Origin: Piper betle
Taxonomy: Eukaryota; Streptophyta; Magnoliopsida; Piperales; Piperaceae
Assembly: GCA_033002965.1 (NCBI GenBank)
Contig: JAURVB010006284.1
Location: 1 to 64,000 of the forward strand
Direction: 5' to 3'
Length of the DNA stretch: 64,000 nt
The notes under the pieces were generated by a model that made no database searches, had not been told where the DNA came from, and worked only from the letters and a program-made list of their open reading frames with translations. The position numbers were made by a program, and so were the translations under genes. This document shows, piece after piece, positions 14,996-27,480 of the stretch; position 1 is the first letter of the stretch; each line of letters begins with the position of its first letter.

Positions 14996-15306
14996 ATGGT
15001 TGAGTTGGCTTATGGGTTTAAGGTAAGCAGTGGATTTGGTTTTCCGACCCGTCACAATTGGAAGTGGGCCCTGGCGCAGTCCATACCCAGCACAATTGAT
15101 CGCAAAATTCAGCCGTCGAAATCCTCGACGGGGATCCGCCGTGGACGACGACGAGCCTGCTCTCCACCCCCGACCAAGATTCGGCGAAAGAACGCCGTTG
15201 GATTCCCATCCAGTTTCCTTTGTAGCACCGAAGCAAAAAGTTCCGATCTTTCTGCATCAGAAGCCAAAAAAACTGCCACAATTTGATCCTGTTCTTGCCT
15301 CTGGCG

Positions 15307-18301
15307 ATGGCGGATGCTAGTCTGGAGCTACAGGAGGCTGGTTGGGAGGAGCTTAGGAAGGAGGCGCGTAAGATCGAAGGTGATCTCGATGTCAAGCTCT
15401 CTTCCTATGCCAAGCTCGGTGCCCGATTCACTCATGGAGGTAATTCAACTACTTCTCGAATTTCTTATTTATTTAAAATATCAGTAAACCCTTGATTGAT
15501 ATGAATGGATTCCTGATTAACAGTTATTAGATCAAGCCTTTTTTTTTGAAGTTCGTGTGTAATGTGATGAAATTTTGGTTGTTATGGATTTTGCCTAGCT
15601 GCTTATGTAGTTTTGCTTGGTGGGAAGGGATGGGATTCTGTGTATTGTGCAATAATGGTGTTGAAGGGAGTTGGGAGTGATTTGGGTGTTTTGGGGGTTG
15701 CATTGTGCAGATACCGGGTCTCCTACTGTTGGTGCAAGCAGGTCTTGGAAATCAATGGAGATGGAAATTCAGTCACTACTTGAGAAGCTGCTGGATGTTA
15801 ATGATGCAATGAGCCGATGTGCCGCTTCAGCTGTTCCTACTACTTCTGTCAACCAGAAGTTGGCTAGGCATAGAGACATACTTCATGAATACACTCAGGT
15901 GGGGTACCCTTGTCTGATTTTATTGCCAGGAGTGGAAGGTTACGTCGTTGCACATTTCTTGTGTGCAAATAACAGCTTGTGCTAGTGTTGGCCATCACAT
16001 ATATGATTTGAAATGTTGGTCAGGAGTTTAGGCGGACAAGGGGAAATATATCCTCCATGAGGGAGCATGCTGAACTTCTAACATCTGTGAGAGATGACCT
16101 TAGTGAATACAAGGTTATAACCTTTCTAGATTGATTAATTATCTCTTTTTGTTTTTCTTTATTTGTTTTAAAAAATTATACGTTGTTTGCTTTATTAGGC
16201 ATCTGGAAGCATGTCACCAAGGGTCCACCTGTTGCGGGAGCGAGCTGCAATACACGGAAGCATAGCTCAAGTAAGGTTTTATTCCTTGTAATGTGTTCGT
16301 ATTGATCTTTTAGATTCTTACTGATTAGTCTAATTTACAGAAATGATAGTATCTGCATTTCATGTGGTAAGGTATTTTGGCTAAAATATGAGCAGAAAAG
16401 GTGGATTTGGAGAATAGCTCTTGTAATTTTTGACTCATGAATAGTTTATTTCTGACAGTTTAAGCTGCAGAATTAGGTCTAGGGATTTCTCTTGAATTGG
16501 ATTTCTTTTTGAAAATGGGCCCATGGGCCTTAATCTAAGATAACTAGCCACTTTGGAAGGCCTAGGAGCCCACATATATACAAGACACCACCCATCTCAT
16601 ATAGAGATGTAAGACAATGATGTTAACACACTCCTACTCGTGCAAACCGTATTAGACTTTGCACGTAGACCCCTACATCCGTTCCACATGGGCTTTCCAA
16701 TTTTAGGCATTTACAGATGGGTCGTGTAGTTATGTCAGCACCATAATATAGATGTAGGCATTAAAGAGACGTGACATACAAAGGAAGCCTCTTGGTGGGT
16801 TGGCTCTGATACCATGAGAAAATGGGTCTATGAGCTTCAATCCAAAATGATTAGCCACTTTGGAAGGCCTAATAACCCATATATATACAAGGCATTACTC
16901 ATCTCATATAAAGATATGAGACAAAGGATGTTACCATCTGTTACTCAAATTTATCTTAGTTTGCCAAGGGAGAAAGCCTTGTTAAATGCATGAATCAGGT
17001 GTGAATGAAGATCTTTTTGATAGACCAATTTCTGCCGCGAGTATAGCACATTCTTGTGTGCTCATTTTTCTTTTTCTTTTTTTTAAGAAAAAAAATTGAG
17101 CTATGGAACACTAGTCTTTAATTCTAGACCTGTGCAAGTTATGGGACTTGAGGTTCTTCTTCTGGTCATGAAGTGTACTAAAATCTTGGCATAGTTACCC
17201 TATGAAAGCAGTTTATGAAATTGTCAAAATGAGGGAATAATTTCTTATCCCAAGCAAGTAGTTCAAGGCATATGATTCTGTAATTTGTTCTCTTGAGATT
17301 TTAATTCACTTTTATGCATTTTATGGTGTAATATTGTGCAATTAGAATGACTAATTTATTGAATCCTGTTCTCTGTGATTGGATTTAATTTGAGAATGAC
17401 AGTCGAATTAGTTGAATGTCCATTGGGCATCTACCATTTGTTTTCATTTGGTCAGGTCAATGCTACTTTATTTCTAGCTTTAAAAGATTTTCCTTCCTAT
17501 GTTTTCCCCTTCTATGAAACGTAGAGATCTATGGGCAATGATAATCATGTGTAGAATAGTCTTTTATTATTGATTTGACTGGTTAAGTCTGGTGTTTTAT
17601 TTTGTCAACAACAATGTTCTTAGGTGAGTCAATCTTCAGAGTATTATTACATTGCATATACATCATATAGCACATTGCGCAAGAACTACCTAAATTACGA
17701 TACCATATTGAATAGTTTGTTCATATGTGTTTTATTCACCACATATTTTCTACTGTGCACGTATGAGGAAGTTCCATTTCTGAAGGATGCTACTTTGAGG
17801 GAGGAAACTGGAGAAGTTATATGATTGATGCAGATATTAAATATTGATTTTTAAAGGAAGAAGGCTAATAACCAGTGCATCACATGATTTTTTGTTCTGT
17901 ACAATCTTCTAATAATACTGAAATTTCAGAATCGTTTTGACTTTCTTGATTAGGTTACTTTAATTTTGTCAATTTTGATGCAGATTGATGATGTGATTAG
18001 TCATGCACAGACGACAAGATCTGTATTGGGATCTCAAAGAATGTTGTTTTCTGATGTTCAAGGAAAAGTTAAACAGCTAGGCGACAAGTTTCCTGTCATC
18101 CGTGGCCTTCTAGGTTTCTATCTTGTGTGTTTTTATCACTTCAACATTGTCTGTCAATAATGCCGTTGGTTCTAACAGTAAAAAATCAATCTTATTTTTG
18201 CAGGTGCAATCAGAAGGAAACGTTCTAAAGACACTATTATCCTTGCTGCCGTGATTGCAGCCTGCACGTTGTTTATAATCATTTACTGGCTCTCAAAATA
18301 G
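15307..18301 (+). CDS. GOS12: Golgi Qb-SNARE, GOS12-type (Golgi SNAP receptor complex member 1)
   Basis: Six exons (15307-15439, 15711-15898, 16024-16113, 16199-16270, 17984-18113, 18204-18301) join to 711 nt, 236 codons plus stop, with intact GT..AG sites and no frame break. The protein closely follows Arabidopsis GOS12: ELQEAGWEELRKEARKIEGD at the start, DTGSPTVG and SRSWKSMEMEIQSLLEKLLD, ASGSMSPRVHLLRERAAIHG, and DVQGKVKQLGDKFPVIRGLL in the SNARE region. It ends in a tail anchor (DTIILAAVIAACTLFIIIYW) followed by LSK. The family acts as the Qb component of SNARE complexes for fusion at the Golgi. Intron 4 (16271-17983) is expanded and contains a TRIM in the opposite orientation. The gene converges on the SKS gene, with about 730 bp between stop codons. 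Confidence 0.95.
16510..16936 (-). mobile_element. TRIM-type miniature LTR retrotransposon in GOS12 intron 4
   Basis: Two direct repeats of about 120 bp (16510-16628 and 16815-16936) both begin TGA(GA)AAATGGG on plus and share CTAGCCACTTTGGAAGGCCT-like sequence. Directly left of the right copy, TGGCTCTGATACCA (16801-16814) reads TGGTATCAGAGCCA on minus, the initiator tRNA-Met primer-binding site. The element is therefore in minus orientation. The interior is under 200 bp and non-coding. No clear 5-bp target duplication was found. Confidence 0.75.
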
Positions 18302-19030
18302 GAAATTGGCAGTACTGCTGCTGCATAACAAAAGTTAGTGATTCATTTGAGGGTTTTCTTGCTTATCGCTTCAATGAATATTCTGTTTACGGGAAAGTCT
18401 GTTCACTGTTTATGTAAAGCTGAGTTGCCGTGCATTCCATTTGCTAATGGTAGGAAAATGATCTTTTTTTTCTGAAAAATCAATACCGTTTTTTGTCTTG
18501 ACTATTATTCTAAGAATACATGCCTAAAGTTGTTTTTTTCCTTTTTCTCTTTTGGTATATACTTGATAATGAATTGCCTGTAAATGATCTAAACTTGTCG
18601 GAACAAAATAATAACCTCGACTATATTTCTATCAGGGAATATGCTTTGTTAATTAGGAAATATTGTCGAGGATAAAAATCAGGTAGACGAAAGGGGAGGA
18701 TGCATTCATTAGAAATATACGTTCACCGGTTGGTTCTAGCCATGCTTATGAAATGGTTTTTTTCCAGGCTTCAGAATATCCTTACACAATTGCACAATTG
18801 CTGAGTTAGAGATTAAATTACCTACTCTTTCAATTGGTTTTCTTTCTGGGTAACAAATGGTATGGCCAATCAAAAGTCAAACGAAAAAATGTTACAAGCC
18901 CAACAATCAAAACCTAAATCTTATGCTGAGAAACAACAAAGAAGCCTAAACAACAAAGACATACATGAAGGGTATTAAGAGAGACCTTGTTTGCCCGCAA
19001 AAAAATCAATTAATCTCTGAATGTAATCTT

Positions 19031-22000
19031 TCAGATTGTAACAAAAAAGAACAATATCAATGAAAGTAAGAGGCTCATGTACGGGACCCTTTCTGCAGAA
19101 AGTGAAGACGGAGAGGAAGGTTTTGTGTCAGGATTCTGTTTCCTGCAATCATAATCATACATTGTCTTCTTAGCAAGAGATAAGCGTTAGGAATTGAAGA
19201 CAGAGCAAAGAGTAAGAGCTGCGTACTTTTGCAGATAACCCAAAGCGCCACAGTAAAGAGCATTATCTGGTATAGGCATTTCAGTATTGTTGGTCTTTTC
19301 TGGGTTGACAATTCTTATATATGTCTCCTGACCTCGATACCAAGAATCCAGATTCTCTGCCCTAAGATTCCAAACACCCACATTGTCTAGTGATACTAAA
19401 ATTGCAGTCCATGCACCCGGAAAGACCTGCATTTGCAACTTAAGAGTTTAAACAAGGCATGGTGAAGTATCAAAGGAACATGTCCTAGTTAAAAACATGA
19501 AAACATCAATGTTAGCTACTAGCTAAAGAGTTAACCACAGGAAAAGTCTGAAAAAAGGAACAAGGGATGACAAAGAAAAACCTATTTGAGGACGTTCTAT
19601 ATATTATCAAGGAAAACTGGACAATAGATATCTACCTGAGTGGTGCATGCGAGCAATTCCATCCCATCTGTTATAGGTTCCCCTGCTATCCTCTGTCCAA
19701 TTACCATAATCCATCCTGTCATTAATAGATAAAATGGGTCAGAAGAATGTCCACAAGATAAAAGTGGAACTGAAATTACTAAAGCGTACCCAACAACAAA
19801 AAACGCATATCCATCCAAATGATAGCTCTGCATTCTTGCGTCGTTGTTTTGGAATACGACTTCCATGAATCCCTTGTAAGTGCCGTTAATGACAGATGAA
19901 TCCAAGATAGGGGGTCACGAAGTGGCCTCGTTGGGAAGTTGAGGTTATATATGTTCTTCAAGTTGTATCGGTCGGCATGTTTTATTGGTGTGTCGGGGTT
20001 TACATATGAAATACCATTGATGGTAGTTCTTCTCTTCCCATCAATAATTACCGGATGCTTGTTTTCCAGAACATACTGCTGAGTTACATTGATTTGGCCA
20101 TATCTGAAGGATCCTTGAGGGTTAGGACGAGCACCACTAGCAGATAGATTCCACCTGATAACATAAAAAACACAACATGGTGTACTTCTTTTTGTTCAAA
20201 CTATTAAAATACACAATCACAGGTAAAAGAGGAGATATATTTACCTGATTGACCTAGCTTGATTCATTGAAAATGATTTATCATAAAAGTCATTAGGTGC
20301 ATCCGGTAAAGGACCGCTAGCTCTTCCCTTGGAATTGGAATAGTGCAAAATAGCAACGCCTGTGACTTTATTCCAGAGTGACTCGTTCACAAACCTAGCG
20401 CTTGCCACTATGTAGTAATCAGAACTTGCATTCTGATCCATTGTGACCAGAAACGAATAAGACTGACCAACATGAATGTCTAAATTGGTGTAGTTCTGTT
20501 GCACTGTATATGATCCCTCTGCCTCCACCAGGAGCATATTATGGTTCTGAATTCTGAAGTTCAAGCTGGTTGAGATTCCCACATTATGTACCCTGATCCG
20601 ATAAGTTTTCACTGTTCCATATTCCAAGTTCCAACATAAGAAAAAATGCATCACATACATGTCACTGGAGGGCAATTCATTCATGAAGCGTTGAAATTTC
20701 CATATGACTTTCCATTATAGAATTAAACCCAATAACAATAAAAACAATTATCACAAGTTCATGGGGTTCTATTTCTCGATATGCCGGAACACAAAGGCAC
20801 TAAACAAATAACAACGACCGATAGAAAGAGATACTAAAGGCCACGTGAATATGTAGTACTGGGTACAAATAAGGTGAACTACTTTACCTGGCTCAACATT
20901 TATCGTCTCATACTGTACGCCAACAGGGACCAGAGTTCTGTTGTATCGATATGGTCCTTTTCCATTCATCAGAACCCCATCAGGCCTCCCAAGTTCCTTC
21001 CCTTCATGAAGAGCTTTCCTTAAATCCTATATTTACGGTAAGAAAAAGACAAAAATTCTCGCTTTTTCATCATTAGAATTCAAACATAATGCTTCAAAAT
21101 TCACAAAAACAGGTTTGAGTTAATCAAACACACCGTATGGTTTTTGTTATACCAATCCCCAATGAAAATGCGTATGTCTCCATCTGGTTGATCAAATGGA
21201 ATGGCAATCACAGGCCGGTTGTTGATGGTGATGCCCCCATAACCCCCAGCAGCTCTCTGGAAGCGCAATGAGGGGAAGTAGAAGAAGCTACCGATCTGGT
21301 CCTTCACCTGGAACCGATAAGTGTAGTTCCAACCAGGCGGGATGGGACAGTTGGTGCCCAAGACTCCATCTTGCCATGAAGTTCTTCTCTGCTGGATCCC
21401 ATCCCTATAGCATAAATCACAAACAAGATCTCGGTTTAAAAAAAAGAAGCTCTATGGTCGAATCTATTCATTTGTTAAATAAAAAATCTGATTTTTTTTC
21501 TATTTTTTTGTTACCAACCAGGTTATGAGGAGAACTTCATCCAAACGGTTTCGGACATTGATAACGACGTTGTTGTTGGTAGTAACATTTAGTAGAGGGC
21601 CAGGGAATGTTCCATTTACAGCTATCACCTGCAACTCAGGGAACAAACAACACCAAAACCATCATCAGATCGTCCAAAGAAACTCAAAAATTTCAATCGA
21701 TTTGTTCGACGAAGATCATAAAAACAAAAAAGCGGAAAAAAATCTACAAAGACAAAAAAACAACTAGTTTCTATCTAAGGCAGTGGTATAATCAAAGAAC
21801 AATCAAAACCAAGCTGTTCTATTGAACATGATATGAACTCCCAAAACTCTATCCAATAATCCAAACGAGAAAGGCATGAGCACAAACAGCAAGAAATAGA
21901 AAAACCCGAATTTTTACGGATCAAAATGATTGAAAAAAACGAAAAAACAAATCCACAATTCCTATCGATAAATCACCAAAACAACACGGAACAAAACACA

Positions 22001-22386
22001 CAAACCATAAAAAGAGACGATGAACAAAAAACTCATATCTCAGTGCTACTAAGCCAAAACTACTATAGATAAAAAAATAACACCAAAATCACTTTGTGAA
22101 AACTACATATAAAAAAGCGGAATTCGCTCCCCAGAAGAATGAATGAAAACAGAGTCTTCAAGAACACAAACAAGTAGTAGCGTCGAAGAACGAAGAAGCA
22201 AAACTTAGAAACCTGCTGGACGACGCCGAGGGGAGCGGCGGCGATGTAGGAGACATCCCAGTCGTAGAAGACGTAGGGATCATCCCCACGGCACTGGCCG
22301 AGGAGCAGCGCCACTGCCGCCGCCGCCACCCAGACCGCCGCCGGTGACGCCGGCGACGACGACGACGAGGAGAACAGAGGAGCCAT
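19031..22386 (-). CDS. SKU5-similar (SKS) GPI-anchored multicopper-oxidase-like protein
   Basis: Nine exons (22386-22213, 21628-21519, 21404-21134, 21026-20888, 20611-20245, 20154-19790, 19715-19636, 19426-19227, 19142-19031) sum to 1818 nt, 605 codons plus stop. Residues 1-34 form a signal peptide (AVWVAAAAVALLLGQCRG). Cupredoxin domains follow, with GGITINNRPVIAIPFDQPDG, NVGISTSLNFRIQNHN and WTAILVSLDNVGVWNLRAEN. Where ascorbate oxidase has the copper-binding HWHG, this protein has WDGIQQRR, as in the non-catalytic SKU5 group. A small last exon ends in a hydrophobic tail (MSLLLSLILFFFVTI), a GPI-anchor signal. SKU5 proteins act at the plasma membrane and wall in directional growth. Odd points: one C is missing in the run at 19910-19914 and one base is gained near 19645-19650, so residues about 436-498 are read in another frame that stays open. 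The exon 4/5 junction also gives Val where Gly is usual. Confidence 0.9.
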
Positions 22387-22619
22387 TGATCGGGGACGGT
22401 AGCCGGAGAAGGATGGTTTTCCGGCTGAGAGAGCTCCGGCGGGGCAGGCAGTTGCGATCCCGGCGAGGAAGCGAACGTCCGAGGTTGGGGAGGGAGTTTT
22501 GGGTTGGAGAAGGGCAAATTCGGGTTTGTGGGAAGTTTTTCTATTTTTTTGAAGTTTTATGGGGATGTCAATTGGGAGTGGGCCCCGCCTGCCTTTCCGT
22601 TTCGAAAATGTCAATATTG

Positions 22620-23920
22620 TGCAAAAACTACAAAAAATGATAAATTTTTAGAAGTTTTTTTAATGTTTAAATTTGAATAAGGGTTTAAAAAAAGTGATTT
22701 CTTTAAGATGCCTTGTAATTTGTAAAATTTATACATTATTTAGAAAAAAAGAAATAAATTTGGAATTAAATATTATTGGCATAAACTAGGGTGAATGAGA
22801 AAGAATATACAGCACCAATTTTCATTCTTTGTAATGAGCTGGATTAATAAGTATTGAATTTTGTTAAAAATTGTTTTGTTAATTTTTTATTTGAAACGAT
22901 GATTTATATTTTTATCATAATATTTTGTAAAAAAAGGATCAAGCATTTGACTTAAGCACTCAAAAAGTGATTAATATATTACATTATATTATATTATATT
23001 ATATTATACAAGCAGCTTTTTAGGCAAAAATTAATAAAATCACTCCAACTCCCTTGGTATAGCAAGCCACAAGAAAAAAAAGAGTAATAAATTAAGAAAC
23101 TATAATTCAAGAAAGTTTCTTTTACACAAACCCTTAATTACAATGATATGCATGATAACAATGACTATACATATAGACAATAAATTCCATATGTGATTAT
23201 TTATTTTAGGAAGTGGTATTTTTATAACGAATATAAAAATAATAAAATGAATATCTGCCCATTAATCTTGATATATAGGCTTTTGGGTGGAAAAAAATCT
23301 TGATAGGTTTTCATGAGAAATCAAAATACTTTTTAATTAATTAGACATTAATTGTGTTACAAACTTCAACAACTTAGCTCTAAAATATTTTGGGCGAAGT
23401 CAAGGTGGACTCAAATTTAAATGGAGGATGGCGAAATTTACGGTTTAATTAGGGGTATGCGCATAAGGGGTGAGCCCCACCCGAGTAAGGAATCTTAATT
23501 TATCTTATTGATTAAGTATGAGCGTTATAAACTCAAGTCTTAACTCTGATCTTATTAATTGAAATAAATATGAGCTACAAAGTCATTTAAGACTCCAAAT
23601 ATTTGATGTTTATAAATAAGACATCAAATGAGACTCTTTAGGTACTCAAATTAACAAGGGTGAAGTAGAATTGAGAATATGAGTACGAGACCCAAATGAC
23701 CGTATGAGCATCTTATAGTGGCTAAGTATACCCAAGATGCATCTGATGGTTTTAGTTATGATACAATAGAACATGAGTTATTAATTTATACATGAGGTAT
23801 ACATATGATTTTTATAAGTTAGGCAGGGTTTTAGGCATACATCTAGGCTATTGCAGCGTTTAGTATCCGTTTTAGATTTTCAAGGTATTATAGAGATTTT
23901 AGATCACCGGATTGTGCCCT
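22620..23920. other. AT-rich spacer upstream of the SKS gene, with (ATATT)n
   Basis: No gene was seen. A short (ATATT)n pentanucleotide array lies at about 22981-23008. The part next to 22614 is the SKS promoter and leader. The sequence up to 23920 precedes the LTR that starts at TGTAAG. Confidence 0.5.
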
Positions 23921-24050
23921 TGTAAGTCCAGCTTGATTAAGTTCAGGGTTTGAGGCTCATTTAGCCTTTTTGCCTCGATTCCCGCCTATAGAGTCAATTT
24001 TAGGACTCGAGCCAGTTTCAACTTTAAACGGTCTCGATCCGAGCTTTCTG

Positions 24051-24053
<3 letters not shown>

Positions 24054-24099
<46 letters not shown>
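24054..24099. repeat. (AT)n microsatellite
   Basis: An uninterrupted AT dinucleotide run of about 46 bp lies inside the outer LTR. Confidence 0.95.
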
Positions 24100-24103
<4 letters not shown>

Positions 24104-24321
24104 GCATATACCCATAGGTGGGTCCCACTCGACCACGAGTTGTCGAATGTTCATGCCACGTGGCAAAATCTAAGCCGTCCAAGTCAGCCCTAGTATTCTC
24201 TATTCGATTTTTAGTGACTTTCCCACATTTTCAGAACTTTACACCCATAGCACCGCCGCCACTTTGGCTTGCCGCCATTGAATCTCCGGCTTGCCCCTGG
24301 CCATCGAACCGGCACCCCAAT

Positions 24322-26451
24322 TGTAAAACTCGTGATTCGAGTTATAGTTTTATAGTCTGAAGCGGTGGGTTTGGTCAATTTCAAAACACGTGTACCTAGC
24401 TGATGTCGATCTTGTGTTATGAATCATGAGAGTCATGTGTGCCCAAGTATATGATGATAATATTACTAAGACAGTAGCAAAATAAGTTATTATAATATAT
24501 GAGAGTATGCTAGATTTTTCTTTATTTATTTTAATAATATTACAGAATAATTTTTAGGCCGAATAATGCATTAGGACGCGTTACAGGTAGTTTGGGTAAG
24601 TTATTAGTTATAGAGCATGTTATTGTAATATTGTATGTATTATGTTTTATGGGATTTTCCCTTGTTTTTATGGATTTTTTTAGTATTATTTTTCTAGAGT
24701 TAGAGTCAAGTCAAATTTTTATTATGAGATGACCATTCATTTTTCTCCCCGACCACTCATTTTTCTGACCAATCACTTGTTTTCTTCCCCCTGACATCTC
24801 TTTATTCCATACCTCTAGCACTGTCACCATCTAGCTTCCACCATCCTCCTTACCTAAGCTGCTTCTTCTTTTTCTCCCCTTCCCTCTTCCCCATGATCCT
24901 CACTTGAGCCGGCCACAACCTTGTCGCCGTCGCTGCATAATTGACAATTAGGTATAGAAATTTATCCTATTTTATTTGATTATTTTATGATTTTGGTGTG
25001 ATTGTAAATAGGTGTTGATTTAAATTTAAATGCATGTTAATGAGTGATAATAGTGAAGTGGCATTTTATCGAATCCCACTTAACTCGAGTCATTTAATCG
25101 ATCGATCTTCCAGATTAATAACCCTCGAGGATGAGATCCCTCGAGTATGTTTTCAAAAACAAAATCCACCATAAGTTGCCTTCGGGCCTATTATATAAAT
25201 CCCTTCCCTGGCCTATCTATATAGTTTTATCGAGTTTTCAGTGAGACGAAAGATGTTAAAACCGACTTGTATGTACCATGAGCGGGTGCACGTGCCAGTC
25301 AAAGTGAGCTCTGGATTAGTAAGCGGGTTGTTCCGATCTCGAGGGATCCTAACAACTCCCGTTTTGAGTTTCTCACACCCGGAGAAATGTGAAGGTTTCC
25401 GGGTACTGTTTAGTACAGTGCATATCCGAACTTTTGGTTCAAAGGGTACTAAAGGCGACTGTCTGAGAGTACTCAGAGGCTAGGAGAATTATGGAGGTAA
25501 GGAGAGGGCTTAAGATATACTAGTAGTCCTGAGGGACCAGCAAATAAAATGAGAAAATCAGCTACATCAAAACAATCAGTTCAGGATGTTATTGGGTCTG
25601 CAACCTAGTGGCTCCTCAATAGGAGCCCTTTAGACAGTTCATGAGAAATGTATGAATGTTTTCCTTCATATGAGAGTTTGCTCTCATAGCTAGTTTGATA
25701 TTAGTTATATTTTTGGACCAGTAACACTCATTACTGACGTGTTTTTATAATATATATAGGTGAAGATCATCAGTAGAATGAGTCAGCCTGGATGAGAGAG
25801 GAGTGACGTCTCTTGCATACACACATGTTAGATGATAACATGTTTAATATTTTGAAAATGATGTAATGAAATGCAATACATGATGATGTGGTGTGATATG
25901 ATGTATCTTACAGTAGAAAGATTGCTAACGATGACATGTTAATAAATATGTTTAGTCATTGAATAAGTACAATAAGTAAGTCAAAGCCCAAAATTAATGA
26001 GAAATGTGAATAAAATGCATAGATGGGTCAAGACCTAGTGAAGTAAGATGACGGTAAATTAACAGTTGAGTCAAGACTCAATACAAAGCTGAATTATATA
26101 GTTGAATGAATTTATCATGTGAATGTTTTATTAATTAGTTATATACATATACATGTTGATTTGATTGGGTGACCCTTAATTGCACTTTTAGGGAAGACTC
26201 TGTTCGTTTTATTTTATAAATATTATCGATTTTATTGTAGGTATTTTGGTATGCAAATTGATTATTATGTTATCCATGTAGTGACATGTTAGGTTTATTT
26301 TTGTGCATTCATCCATGCATAGAGATCAACATCTTCCATCTTGAGACTCCGTGAGTAGATCTGTAAGATTGGGTTCGGGTTAGCCGACCTACCCGGGACT
26401 AGTGACATTCCGGTTCGGTTCCTGAGTGTGAACTGGATTTTGGGTGTTACA
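24322..26451 (+). mobile_element. Solo LTR (2130 bp) with perfect CCAAT target duplication
   Basis: The unit starts TGTAAAACTCGTGATTCGAG, ends TGGGTGTTACA, and is flanked by CCAAT on both sides (24317-24321 and 26452-26456). It is collinear with the copy at 55786-58675, for example in the blocks around GCATTAGGACGCGTTACAGG, GGTACTAAAGGCGAC and GGTTCGGGTTAGCCGAC. No primer-binding site follows the right end and no internal region is present, so it is a solo LTR left by LTR-LTR recombination. It lies inside another LTR with matching ends. Confidence 0.88.
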
Positions 26452-26889
26452 CCAATGACTACCTCGCGGCCGGCTTTCTATCCATACCTTTCATGCCCAT
26501 CGGTGTCACCGCAGTTAACATCAGCGACAAAGTTTTTACAACCGGTTTCCACTGCCGCCCCCACCATTTGGGCCATTTTTCGGCGCCGGCGAGCCACCCA
26601 CCCATCCAACTAGTTTGCTTGTCTAGAATCCGACTGCCCTCGTTTGCATCAGTCTAGTCGTGCCCGAGTTCCCCAGTTCAAACCCGAACCTTTGTCTGTG
26701 TTAATCAGTCCAGTCCAGCCCAGCCAACCTAGCCCAACTGTTTATTTAACCTAGACCATGTTGACTCATCCTAACTCAATCTGGTTCAGTTCGGTTTGGT
26801 TCGGTACAACTCATTTTTGGCCGTTTTTAGGCTATTTTTGGTAATTTGAGAGTTCTTACATTAGTTTAGATGCATATTCTCATTATTTA

Positions 26890-27480
26890 CCATATTTTAA
26901 TGTTCTGAGTATTTTTATATATTTATTTATTTATTTATTATTATTTATTTATTTTTATTTATATGTTTATCGTATATGATGAATGTTCACATGATTATTT
27001 ATTATTATTAATGTTATATTTACTTATGAATATTAGTCTTATTATGTTTACTAAATTGTGTGTGTCTATATTATATATATATATATATATATTCGTTATG
27101 TGTATGTTATTATGTATTTGTATTTAATTATATATTCTTATATTGTATAACTAAGATATTATTATTATTCATGATTAATGAGTATTAACTATGTGCTTAT
27201 TTATTTACTTATTGAATTATTATTTATTTAATTATTTAATTATTTATATGCTTACTAACATGAGTATATATGATATTTACTTGTGTTTACCCGTGTATTT
27301 ATATAGTATAATTATATTATTATTTTATGATTATAATATTATTTATGTTCGTGTATTTATTATTTATCTAAATATCTATGAGTGGATTCCTTGTTTATTT
27401 ATTTATTATTTGTTAATATTATGTCTCAATTTGTGTACCACGTGTTTAGTTATAGGTTTGTTAGCATTTTTTTTGTTTAT
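26890..27480. repeat. AT-rich TTTA/TATT low-complexity tract
   Basis: TATT and TTTA tetranucleotide-like runs, with a (TA)n run at about 27070-27092, fill this part of the outer LTR. The 100-codon frame at 27191-27493 comes from this composition. Confidence 0.8.
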
